This document shows, piece by piece, positions 36,602 through 45,168 of a DNA stretch of 64,000 nucleotides. Every line of letters starts with the position of its first letter. Within the stretch, counting starts at the first letter, position 1. A program made the translations under genes and the position numbers. The notes beneath the pieces are model-generated. The model ran no database searches, was not told the origin of the DNA, and saw only the letters and a program-made list of their open reading frames with translations. Origin of the DNA: Flavobacterium psychrophilum (lineage in GTDB: Bacteria; Bacteroidota; Bacteroidia; Flavobacteriales; Flavobacteriaceae); the NCBI GenBank assembly GCA_945860385.1, contig CAMAQD010000009.1:1-64000 (forward strand), given 5' to 3'.

Positions 36602-38227
36602 TTATGCTAGCATCGTCACTGGGTTTTCAATATATTGTTTCAAAGTTTGCAAGAACTGTGCTCCGGTTGCACCGTCGATAGTTCTGTGATCGCAAGCTAA
36701 TGAAAGCATCATCGTGTTTCCTACCACAATTTGTCCATTTTTAACCACTGGTTTTTCTACAATTGCTCCAACGGAAAGGATAGCAGAATTTGGTTGGTTA
36801 ATGATGGAGTTGAATTCCGTAATTCCAAACATTCCAAGATTGGAAATCGTAAAAGTACTTCCTTCCATTTCGGTAGGCAATAATTTTTTGTTTTTGGCTC
36901 TTCCTGCAAGGTCCCTTACGCTGGTTCCAATTTGAGATAAACTCATACCATCTGTAAATGGTAATACAGGAACTACCAATCCGTCTTCAACGGCAACGGC
37001 AACTCCAATATTCACGTGATAGTTGATAATAATTGATTCAGCTGTCCATTGTGAATTGATTTTTGGGTGTTTTTTCAAAGCCAATGCAGAAGCTTTAATC
37101 ACCATATCGTTAAAAGATACTTTGGTATCCGGCACGCTATTGATGATCGCTCTTGATTTCATTGCTTCGTCCATTGTTACCTCGATTACCAAGTTATAAT
37201 GTGGCGCAGTAAACAAGGATTCTGCCAAACGTTTCGCAATGATTTTACGCATTGTAGAGTTTTTGATTTCTTCAGTGGCAATTTGTCCAGCCGGAACATA
37301 AGGTTTTGCTGCTGGAGTGACAGTTTCTGTTTTGGTCGGTGCAGTATTTGCAGCAACTGGAGCAGCTGCAGCTTGTGGAGTAAAGTTTTCGACATCACTT
37401 TTGGTGATACGTCCGTTTTCGCCAGTACCTTTTACTTGAGTCAATTGAATTCCTTTTTCGCTGGCAATTTTCTTTGCCAATGGTGAAGCTAAAATTCTTT
37501 GTCCGTCGGCTGGTGCTTCTTGAGCAACTGGAGCAGTAGTTTGTGCAACTGGAGCTACTTTCGCTTCTTCAGATGTTGCAGCTACAGGTGCAATTCCTCC
37601 ACTAGCAATAATTCCACTAACGTCTGTTCCTGCTGGCCCGATGATAGCTAATAAACTATCAATTGGAGCCGATTCTCCCTCTTGAATTCCGATGTATAAT
37701 AAAGTTCCTTCGTTGAAAGATTCGAATTCCATTGTTGCTTTGTCGGTTTCGATTTCGGCAAGCATATCGCCTTCTGAAACTTTATCACCTACTTTTTTCA
37801 ACCAAGTCGCTACAGTTCCTTCGGTCATTGTGTCGCTCAAACGAGGCATTGTCACTACGACAACTCCTGCTGGTAAAGCGGCTGAAGTTGCTGCTGCTAT
37901 TGGAGCGGCTGTTTCTTCTTTTTTGGCTTCAACTGTAGTTTCTGCTTTTGGTGCAGCTGCTCCGCTTATTAAAGCAGAAATATCTTCGCCTTCGTTTCCG
38001 ATTATGGCTAATAAAGAGTCGATTGGTGCAGTTTCACCTTCTTTAATTCCGATGTATAAAAGGGTTCCTTCATTGAAGGACTCAAATTCCATTGTTGCTT
38101 TGTCGGTTTCAATTTCAGCAAGCATATCGCCTTCGCTAACTTTGTCTCCTACTTTTTTTAACCAAGTTGCTACCGTTCCTTCTGTCATTGTATCGCTCAA
38201 ACGGGGCATTGTAATAATTGTGGCCAT
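36602..38227 (-). CDS. aceF: Pyruvate dehydrogenase E2, dihydrolipoamide acetyltransferase
   Basis: E2 is the core of the pyruvate dehydrogenase complex. It carries acetyl groups on lipoyl arms and transfers them to CoA. The 541-residue protein has two lipoyl domains with Lys 43 and Lys 163 in ETDKATMEFESF, joined by Ala/Glu linkers. A peripheral-subunit binding domain (ASPLAKKIASEKGIQLTQ, about 255-290) follows, then the catalytic domain (about 315-541) ending with DHRTIDGATGAQFL. The two lipoyl domains are identical over 55 residues. It starts six bases after pdhA and forms an operon with it. The E3 gene is not here. Confidence 0.95.
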   Translation of the reverse strand: MATIITMPRLSDTMTEGTVATWLKKVGDKVSEGDMLAEIETDKATMEFESFNEGTLLYIGIKEGETAPIDSLLAIIGNEGEDISALISGAAAPKAETTVEAKKEETAAPIAAATSAALPAGVVVVTMPRLSDTMTEGTVATWLKKVGDKVSEGDMLAEIETDKATMEFESFNEGTLLYIGIQEGESAPIDSLLAIIGPAGTDVSGIIASGGIAPVAATSEEAKVAPVAQTTAPVAQEAPADGQRILASPLAKKIASEKGIQLTQVKGTGENGRITKSDVENFTPQAAAAPVAANTAPTKTETVTPAAKPYVPAGQIATEEIKNSTMRKIIAKRLAESLFTAPHYNLVIEVTMDEAMKSRAIINSVPDTKVSFNDMVIKASALALKKHPKINSQWTAESIIINYHVNIGVAVAVEDGLVVPVLPFTDGMSLSQIGTSVRDLAGRAKNKKLLPTEMEGSTFTISNLGMFGITEFNSIINQPNSAILSVGAIVEKPVVKNGQIVVGNTMMLSLACDHRTIDGATGAQFLQTLKQYIENPVTMLA

Positions 38228-38233
38228 AATTGA

Positions 38234-39232
38234 TTATAATTTATGAGGTGTGAATGGGTAGTTTTCTTGTGCGTAAACTACATCGTATAATTGTTGAATT
38301 TCTGGGTAAGGAGATTCTTCGGCAAATTTCACACATTCTTCGATTAAATCTTTTACTTTTTGGTCGATGGCTTCAATTTCTGCTTCGGTAGCATATTTTT
38401 GATCTTTGATTACATCCAAAACTTGGGTAATCGGGTCAATTTTTTTATACTCTTCCACTTCTTCTTTCGAACGGTATAATTGCGCATCAGACATAGAGTG
38501 TCCTCTGTATCGATACGTTTTCATTTCAAGGAAAGTGGGTCCGCCACCGCTTCTTGCTCTTTCGATAGCTTCGCTCATTGCTTCGGCAACTTTTACAGGA
38601 TTCATTCCGTCAACTGGTCCACAAGGCATTTCGTATCCAAGACCTAGTTTCCAAATATCAGGATGATTTGCGGTTCTTTCTACAGAAGTTCCCATGGCAT
38701 AACCATTGTTTTCAACGATGAACACGACTGGAAGATTCCAAAGCATCGCCATATTAAAAGCTTCATGCAATGAACCTTGTCTTGATGCACCATCTCCAAA
38801 ATAAGTCATGGTAACGCCTCCAGTATTGTTGTATTTATCTCCAAAAGCTAAACCAGCTCCCAATGGAATTTGTCCACCTACAATTCCGTGTCCACCATAA
38901 AAACCGTGTTCTTTTGAGAAAATGTGCATAGAACCACCCATTCCTTTTGATGTTCCTGTAACTTTTCCTAAAAGTTCAGCCATAACCCGTCTTGGATCTA
39001 CTCCCATACCGATAGGTTGAACGTGGTTTCTGTAAGCGGTAATCATTTTGTCTTTTGATAAGTCCATAGCGTGTAAAGCACCAGCTAAAACTGCTTCTTG
39101 ACCATTATATAAATGTAGAAATCCTCTAACTTTTTGTTGGATGTACAATGCAGCAAGTTTGTCTTCAAACTTTCTCCAAAGTAGCATGTCTTCGTACCAT
39201 TTTAAATAAACTTCTTTTGTAACTTCTTTCAT
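38234..39232 (-). CDS. pdhA: Pyruvate dehydrogenase E1 component, alpha subunit
   Basis: E1-alpha binds thiamine diphosphate and decarboxylates pyruvate together with E1-beta. The 332-residue protein shows the thiamine diphosphate motif GDGASRQGSLHEAFNMAMLWNLPVVF closing in ENN, and the regulatory-loop region YRYRGHSMSDAQLYR. The E1-beta gene (pdhB) is not adjacent, an arrangement I associate with Flavobacteriia. It is co-transcribed with aceF and has its own upstream -7 element, with a leader of about 80 bases. Confidence 0.94.
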   Translation of the reverse strand: MKEVTKEVYLKWYEDMLLWRKFEDKLAALYIQQKVRGFLHLYNGQEAVLAGALHAMDLSKDKMITAYRNHVQPIGMGVDPRRVMAELLGKVTGTSKGMGGSMHIFSKEHGFYGGHGIVGGQIPLGAGLAFGDKYNNTGGVTMTYFGDGASRQGSLHEAFNMAMLWNLPVVFIVENNGYAMGTSVERTANHPDIWKLGLGYEMPCGPVDGMNPVKVAEAMSEAIERARSGGGPTFLEMKTYRYRGHSMSDAQLYRSKEEVEEYKKIDPITQVLDVIKDQKYATEAEIEAIDQKVKDLIEECVKFAEESPYPEIQQLYDVVYAQENYPFTPHKL

Positions 39233-39320
39233 CTGAATTGTTTCTTTTGCTATTATTTGTTGTGTTTATAAGATGTAATCAAAAAAAAATAAGGATTTAG
39301 TTCCCTAAATTGGCAAGGTG

Positions 39321-39328
39321 CAAAAATA
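39321..39328 (-). promoter_or_regulatory. Promoter -7 element of pdhA
   Basis: On the minus strand TATTTTTG matches the -7 consensus. No strong -33 element is visible. The predicted leader before pdhA is about 80 bases. Confidence 0.45.
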
Positions 39329-39377
39329 GAACATTATAAGGAAGAAGTGAAATTATAAAGCTACTTTTTGGATTTTT

Positions 39378-39860
39378 TTATAAGAAGTTTTTATCAAACA
39401 TAAACGGCAGCAGATTTTTGAGAGAATCCGATTTGTAAATAGTACCTATTTCACCCATAAAATAAATCTCAATTGGTGATTCTTGTTTGATTTCATATTC
39501 GGCAATGGATTGCCTACAAGAACCACAAGGCGGAATTGGTGCGGTTGTTTGATTGGTATCAGACGCAGCGGTAATTGCCATTTTCAAAATTTTTGCATCA
39601 GGATATAGGGTTCCTGCCTGAAAAACTGCGACACGTTCTGCACAAAGTCCTGATGGATAGGCAGCATTTTCTTGGTTAGAACCCAAAATTATTTTTCCGT
39701 TATCTAAAAAAAGTGCAGCACCGACTCTAAATTTCGAATAAGGTGCGTAAGCATTTTTTCTAACAGCGACAGCTTGTGCCATTAGATGTTGAATGTCACT
39801 TGGTAATTGCTCAACGGATTCAAAAACCGAAAATCGGGTTGAAATAATGATATCTTTCAT
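39378..39860 (-). CDS. cdd: Cytidine deaminase
   Basis: Cytidine deaminase converts cytidine and deoxycytidine to uridine and deoxyuridine in pyrimidine salvage. The 160-residue protein has the zinc site: Cys and catalytic Glu in SGLCAERVAVF and the Cys pair in PPCGSCRQSIAEYE. NAYAPYSKFRVGAAL is the usual substrate-binding start. The N-terminal 25 residues are longer than in compact homologues. It lies between the porV terminator and pdhA, all on the minus strand. A separate promoter is not obvious. Confidence 0.94.
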   Translation of the reverse strand: MKDIIISTRFSVFESVEQLPSDIQHLMAQAVAVRKNAYAPYSKFRVGAALFLDNGKIILGSNQENAAYPSGLCAERVAVFQAGTLYPDAKILKMAITAASDTNQTTAPIPPCGSCRQSIAEYEIKQESPIEIYFMGEIGTIYKSDSLKNLLPFMFDKNFL

Positions 39861-39870
39861 TAATTTTATT

Positions 39871-39906
39871 GGAAAAAAAATCCAAATTTCATTGAAATTT
39901 GGATTT
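39871..39906 (-). terminator. Intrinsic terminator of porU-porV
   Basis: On the minus strand AAATCCAAATTTC pairs with GAAATTTGGATTT around three bases, followed by a run of eight T. Confidence 0.88.
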
Positions 39907-39926
39907 GTAGTTATTTTTTATGTTGA

Positions 39927-41090
39927 CTAATATTCATCGTATTTATCACCGAAATTAAATGTAAGTGAGAATCGTAAGGTGTTTTCTAAAGGGTTTTTAA
40001 TTTTCGATGTCGAAAACAAATAAGATACATCAACTTTTATTGCTGTATATCTAAAACCTGCTCCAAGAGAAAAAAATTGTCTTGCACCTTTGTCTTTGTT
40101 TTCATTAAAATATCCCATTCGTAAAGCAAAAGAGTCTTGATATAAATATTCAGCACCTAATGAATAGGTTACTTCTTTTAATTCTTCACTAAAACCACCT
40201 GGTGCATCTGAAAATGATTGGGTTACACCCTCAAACCATCCAATGCTTTGATAATCTTGATTGTTTTGAGATCTTTCGGCAGAAGTTACGGTTCCATCAC
40301 CATTTAAATCTGGATCTTGGGGTGTAGGTACTAAAAGTTTGCCAATTTCTAGATTAAGCGCCACTTTGTTATAATCATCAAGAATAAAGTCAAAACCACC
40401 GCCCAATTTCATATTGGCAGGCAAAAAGTTTGTGCTAGATTGTGTGTTGTCATAACTCATTTTAGGTCCTAAGTTTTGAAGATTAAAACCAGCTCTCCAT
40501 CTCCCGTTAAAATTATTAAATGATATTTCTTCTGTTTGAAAAAAACCAGCAACATCAACAGCAAATGAACTAGCTGATGATGCATCACCAACATCCGAAG
40601 CTACTTTTAAGTTAGAATTGATAAATCGAGCACCCACGGCCATCGAGAATTTTTCACTTAATTTCAAAGAGTAGGATCCATCAAATGCAAATTCGCTAGG
40701 GGAAACAATTCTTGGAATATCTTCGGCGTTTTCGCGTAGTTCAATTTCTCCTAATCCAAAAAATCGAAAACTTCCTGCAAAGGCACTTTTTTCGTTGATT
40801 CTGTTATAATAGTTTAATTGTCCTAAAGAAATATCGTTTACTAGGTCAGTTAGATATGGGGTGTAACTTATTGAAAAGCCTGTTTTGTCTATTGCAAAGG
40901 CATATTTTGCTGGATTCCATTGTTGCGAAAAAGAATCGGCAGAGGATGCAACACCATTATCCGCCATACCAGCAGATCGTGCATCAGCACTAACTAATAA
41001 AAAGGGTACTGCTGTTGTAATAACATTTTCCTGAGCATTTGCAAAAGATAAAGCAAATAAACACACAAAAAGTAAGGAAATTTTTCTCAT
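39927..41090 (-). CDS. porV: Type IX secretion outer-membrane protein PorV
   Basis: PorV is a FadL-like outer-membrane barrel. It binds secreted cargo after it leaves SprA and passes it to the sortase PorU. I chose the ATG at 41090, which gives signal peptide MRKISLLFVCLFALSFANAQ. The longer frame to 41114 would start upstream of the predicted transcript start. The mature start (VPFLLVSADARSAGMADNG) is diagnostic for PorV/LptO, and repeated barrel strands close in LRFSLTFNFG. It sits directly downstream of porU. Confidence 0.94.
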   Translation of the reverse strand: MRKISLLFVCLFALSFANAQENVITTAVPFLLVSADARSAGMADNGVASSADSFSQQWNPAKYAFAIDKTGFSISYTPYLTDLVNDISLGQLNYYNRINEKSAFAGSFRFFGLGEIELRENAEDIPRIVSPSEFAFDGSYSLKLSEKFSMAVGARFINSNLKVASDVGDASSASSFAVDVAGFFQTEEISFNNFNGRWRAGFNLQNLGPKMSYDNTQSSTNFLPANMKLGGGFDFILDDYNKVALNLEIGKLLVPTPQDPDLNGDGTVTSAERSQNNQDYQSIGWFEGVTQSFSDAPGGFSEELKEVTYSLGAEYLYQDSFALRMGYFNENKDKGARQFFSLGAGFRYTAIKVDVSYLFSTSKIKNPLENTLRFSLTFNFGDKYDEY

Positions 41091-41111
41091 TGTTTTTAAA
41101 TAATAATTGGA

Positions 41112-41141
41112 CAAATATAGTGTTTAATTAAAGTATTACAA
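41112..41141 (-). promoter_or_regulatory. Promoter of porV across the porU stop
   Basis: On the minus strand TTG lies 19 bases before TATATTTG, a good -33/-7 pair. It overlaps the 3' end of porU and predicts a start near 41107. This supports the shorter porV frame and lets porV be made apart from porU. Confidence 0.6.
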
Positions 41142-44100
41142 GTTTTTCAAATTTTTCAGTTTTCGAATTGGTTAAGTTCGATTTTACGGTAAGTTTATAT
41201 ACATAAACCCCTTTTCCTATTTTATTTCCAAAGTCATCTTTGCCGTCCCAAGTGATTTCCTTGGATAAAAATCCCTCGGTAGTAACAATTTGGTTGCGAG
41301 TCCAAACGACTTTTCCAGTAATTGTAATTACCTGAACCTGAACTTCTAAGGGCTCGTAAGGTCTGTTGTGCGAAAACCAAAATTCAGTATAATTGACAAA
41401 AGGATTTGGATAATTTAACACACGTGTCAATGTTATCGCGTCGTTCCCTACCACAATAAACTGAATTTCTGCAGTAATTGGGTTGTTGTACACATCCCAG
41501 GCCTTAAAAGTTATAGTATGCAATCCAACTGCCAAATTTCGCAATGGAAACCGCAAAGTTCCCTTGGTAAAATCGTTTAAATTGGTTTGATAATAGTCAT
41601 TTAAAATATAAGGATTATCAACATCTCCATCTAAAATGGCGATTATGTCGTGCCCAATTCCGCTTGCCGTATTAATTCCGCTTTCATCTTCAAGGTTAGC
41701 AACTAGGAATGGCGATTCATTTGTTGTTCCACCCGAAACAAAAGTCTCATCGTTCATATATAACTTCACTCTGGGACTAATATTGTCTGCGACTGCATTT
41801 TCATTTATCCCACCCACTTTTATGTTTGTATCAAAACCAGTTTGATTTTCGTAAAACTGATTTTTTTTGGCATAGAAACTAATTTTTCCGTTGGCTACAG
41901 GAATTCGAATATCTCTAGGTACAATAAAACTAAATTCAAATTGACCGTTGGTTACAGATGCATTTCCTCTAAAAATAGTTTCGCCCAGCTCATTAAAAGG
42001 CATCGCAGGGCTGTACCCGTCATTGTTTAGCGTAGATCGTGTAACTAATTTATCGAATATAGCCGTTGATAGTTCTCCGTTAAAATTAGTCAGAGGAATG
42101 TTGTTTTCATCAATAATTTCCCCAGATAATTTCATCTTTGCCAAAGATTTGAAATCATCAAAAGGCTGTGAAACTGGAATATCATTCACTTTTGTAAGTC
42201 GTATTTTAGGTTTTGGAATAGCCAACATTAAGGCTGGGTCGCCAATGTAAAACACCACATTTGTTGAAGAATTTGGATTGCTGTTCTTCGAAATTCTTAA
42301 GGATTCGGCTATTGAGGTATATTGGTTTGACCCGTAAGAAAATAAGTTTTTAGCTAAAACATCATTGAAATTTTCGGCGCTAAACTGACCTATTTCGCGA
42401 ATGGTTGTAAGCATTGAAATGGCACCCCCTTTTGGATTCCAATAGGTAAATTCCCCAGCAGTAGGCCGCGAAGGATTGTCAAATCTAGAAAAATCGCAAG
42501 TTATGGTTATAAATAAGGGGTATTTATATTGATTGCTTAAATTTTGCCCATCCGATTTTTCCCAAAGTCGCTCACTTGCTAAGCCATCTTCTCCACCATG
42601 ACCCAAATAATTTACTACTAAAGATCCTTTTTCGAAAGAACTGAATAAATCCACTCTTCCTTTTGGATATCTTGCGCCTCCTGCCGATGCATCTTGTACA
42701 TAGGAATCTAAAAATATTTTATTAATATTTAAGAAAGGTTTTTCAAAAGTAATTTTATCAGCCAAGATATTTTGTCTGTTTTGCAAACTTGCATCCGAAG
42801 ATTTATCAGAATCATCACTAACAATTATATAATTGTTTCTCCAACTGCCATACGATTTTTCGTCATGGTATTCGATGACTTTGTTGACCATCTCATCCGC
42901 TTGTATACTATTATCGTTTATCATTCTGCCAACTGCAATGTCAATTCCGCCAAAAAAATTTGTAATATTTCCTTCACTAGCATCCATTAGTCCAAAAAAA
43001 TCATCGGAAGCGAATGCGGCTTCTCCCGTGGTATTGCTGCTTAATGCATGATATATAGGTACAATATTGGTGTTGTTTGGAATTCTATTTTTATAATCGT
43101 AAGAAGCATCGCCAAAAAGGTTGACATATTTTATTCTTTTTTCGATTGTTGAAGCATTATCATATATGTATTTAATACAATTTCTTATTGCGGCAACGTC
43201 TTGTTTACCAGATGAGAATTCTTGGTAAATATTTTCAAGTTGAATCACTTTGACGTTAAGGTTAGAATATGAACGATGAAAATTTGCCAGTTTTTCAGCA
43301 GAAGTCGAAAGGGAGGCTGGAGTAATAATTACATAGTCTATATCTTGAAACTGACCTTGAGCATTTTTAAAAAGGGTACCTTTCAAGTTTTGATTGGCAA
43401 TCTTTGTTTTGCTAGATTTCAAAGGGGTGTAAAAATCTGAAGCATCGATAGCTACATATTTTTTAAGTTCACCCAGATTCGCCTTAAAAGAAAACGAGGC
43501 TTGATTTGTATTTTCTAGAGTTCTTACGTTATAAATATCAGTAACATCCCAAATTTGTGAAATTCCGCTGGAGTTACCTATAGTGTAATTAACAATGCCT
43601 GAGCTAGAATTTGACAAATCATATTGAAACGGGAATTGTTTGCCATAACCTAGAAGATTTCTTTTCGCAGTAAGTACAATTTTATCAAGATATCCTTTAG
43701 AACCTGGTACTCCATTATTGTTATAAGCTAATTTAATCTTTACATTTTCTGAACTTGGAAATGTAGTATTGCTTGGTAATGTGCTTTCGTAAAATACAAT
43801 GCCCGAAAATTGAGCAAGTGCAGGAAATGACATTGTACCTGCGTCTTGTCCGTTTGCCAAGACTTTGAAATTAGTAGTGGTGTAAGCTGCCGAAGCGGTT
43901 GTTATACTCAGTTTTATGGGTGTGGTGGTATCAATATTGGGAAAATTAAACGAAAACTCTTGATCTTGATTGATGTCAAAGATTTCTCCAAACCATTTGC
44001 GACCAAGGCGTCCAATATTTACTAGGTCTAATTCATAAACCTGACGGTCGTCAAAAGTGTTTAAGCTCAAAGTGGTGCTTCCGGTGGGTTGAGCCATATT

Positions 44101-44958
44101 CGAAATTCTTTTTCCGTCATTTCCTTGAACTGTAATATAATAATAAGACTTTGTGTCATATAAATTCACATTGGTTTGACTTTCTTGATTCCAAGTATCA
44201 ACCCCTTCTCCATAAAATAATATATAGTCTTCATCATTAAATACTCCGTCGCTTTCACCAATGATTTGAATGGCATTTTCAGTTAAATCTAATGGATATG
44301 ATAGCGCATTTGATAGCGGCAACATTCGACCTCCATTTCCGTAAAGTTTTATTTTTTTTGGATTAATTCCGCTTAAATTTAGACCTAATTGTTGTAAAAA
44401 ACTTCTTGAAATTTTATAAACACCCGATTTTTCAATGTAAAATTGATACCAATCTCCAGTTGCTAATACTGAATTGGTTATGGCATTGACTTTATTTGTT
44501 TGTGAAATTCTTGAGGCATTACTGCCACTAATAGAATACGAAAAAGATTTTATTCGTTTGTATCCAAAATCATCTTTGATAATGGGCGATAGAACAATAA
44601 AAGCCTGTTTTAGATCTCTTGATTCATTTATTTTCAAAGAAGCAGCTATTGTTTTCGGTATAGCAGCTTGGTCCAAGTCACCAAGTTGAGTTTCATTTAA
44701 CGATTCGTATATAACATTTGAGATTTCGAGTGTATTTCCATTAACAGTATTTGATTCTGAAATATTAAATATTAAGAAAATGGACCTTTTTGAAGAGTCA
44801 TAATTAAAACCATTTCCAGCAAATTGAGGGATATTAATTTTGTTTTCACCAAAAAACATTTCATTCTTTTCTAACCATTCAATAGTAGCATCCCCTTTTA
44901 TTTGCGCAAAAGAAGCAAAAGGAATTAGTAAGAAATAAATCAAAAGTGTTTTTCTCAT
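41128..44958 (-). CDS. porU: Type IX secretion sortase PorU, gingipain-family C25 protease
   Basis: PorU is the surface sortase that removes the C-terminal sorting domain of type IX cargo and attaches it to lipopolysaccharide. It has 1276 residues, with a signal peptide (about 1-18, ending ASFAQ). A long beta-rich N-terminal part precedes the C25 cysteine protease domain (about 560-930). The catalytic pair is His 787 in YLGHGGEDG and Cys 821 in ITCDFSRFD. Immunoglobulin-like regions follow, and the C-terminal 90 residues form a sorting-domain-like module (LNYPNPF ... GKGVYVYKL). PorU keeps this domain. It is divergent from gldJ. Confidence 0.95.
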   Translation of the reverse strand: MRKTLLIYFLLIPFASFAQIKGDATIEWLEKNEMFFGENKINIPQFAGNGFNYDSSKRSIFLIFNISESNTVNGNTLEISNVIYESLNETQLGDLDQAAIPKTIAASLKINESRDLKQAFIVLSPIIKDDFGYKRIKSFSYSISGSNASRISQTNKVNAITNSVLATGDWYQFYIEKSGVYKISRSFLQQLGLNLSGINPKKIKLYGNGGRMLPLSNALSYPLDLTENAIQIIGESDGVFNDEDYILFYGEGVDTWNQESQTNVNLYDTKSYYYITVQGNDGKRISNMAQPTGSTTLSLNTFDDRQVYELDLVNIGRLGRKWFGEIFDINQDQEFSFNFPNIDTTTPIKLSITTASAAYTTTNFKVLANGQDAGTMSFPALAQFSGIVFYESTLPSNTTFPSSENVKIKLAYNNNGVPGSKGYLDKIVLTAKRNLLGYGKQFPFQYDLSNSSSGIVNYTIGNSSGISQIWDVTDIYNVRTLENTNQASFSFKANLGELKKYVAIDASDFYTPLKSSKTKIANQNLKGTLFKNAQGQFQDIDYVIITPASLSTSAEKLANFHRSYSNLNVKVIQLENIYQEFSSGKQDVAAIRNCIKYIYDNASTIEKRIKYVNLFGDASYDYKNRIPNNTNIVPIYHALSSNTTGEAAFASDDFFGLMDASEGNITNFFGGIDIAVGRMINDNSIQADEMVNKVIEYHDEKSYGSWRNNYIIVSDDSDKSSDASLQNRQNILADKITFEKPFLNINKIFLDSYVQDASAGGARYPKGRVDLFSSFEKGSLVVNYLGHGGEDGLASERLWEKSDGQNLSNQYKYPLFITITCDFSRFDNPSRPTAGEFTYWNPKGGAISMLTTIREIGQFSAENFNDVLAKNLFSYGSNQYTSIAESLRISKNSNPNSSTNVVFYIGDPALMLAIPKPKIRLTKVNDIPVSQPFDDFKSLAKMKLSGEIIDENNIPLTNFNGELSTAIFDKLVTRSTLNNDGYSPAMPFNELGETIFRGNASVTNGQFEFSFIVPRDIRIPVANGKISFYAKKNQFYENQTGFDTNIKVGGINENAVADNISPRVKLYMNDETFVSGGTTNESPFLVANLEDESGINTASGIGHDIIAILDGDVDNPYILNDYYQTNLNDFTKGTLRFPLRNLAVGLHTITFKAWDVYNNPITAEIQFIVVGNDAITLTRVLNYPNPFVNYTEFWFSHNRPYEPLEVQVQVITITGKVVWTRNQIVTTEGFLSKEITWDGKDDFGNKIGKGVYVYKLTVKSNLTNSKTEKFEKLVIL

Positions 44959-45109
44959 AGTTTTCTAAAACGCAATAATTAAGAAAATATTACGGGCAGT
45001 AAAAATATGTCATTTCGTGTAATTTTAATAATAAATAGTATAAATTTGCGTTTTGACTTTTGTAATTTATTATAGAAAGACAATTCGATTTATTAAATAA
45101 AAAATGTTG

Positions 45110-45139
45110 TTGCAGTTTAATCGTTAATTATTATATTGC
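45110..45139 (+). promoter_or_regulatory. Promoter of gldJ
   Basis: TTG at 45110-45112 lies 19 bases before TATATTGC, a one-mismatch -7 element. The predicted start is near 45145. Confidence 0.5.
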
Positions 45140-45168
45140 ACCACTGAAATTATTACCTACTAAAAAGT

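Noticed and set aside
37692..38246. Long plus-strand open frame opposite the E2 lipoyl domains
   Set aside because: It is a mirror of the repeated lipoyl-coding DNA, with repeated low-complexity translation and no family match. It is a shadow.
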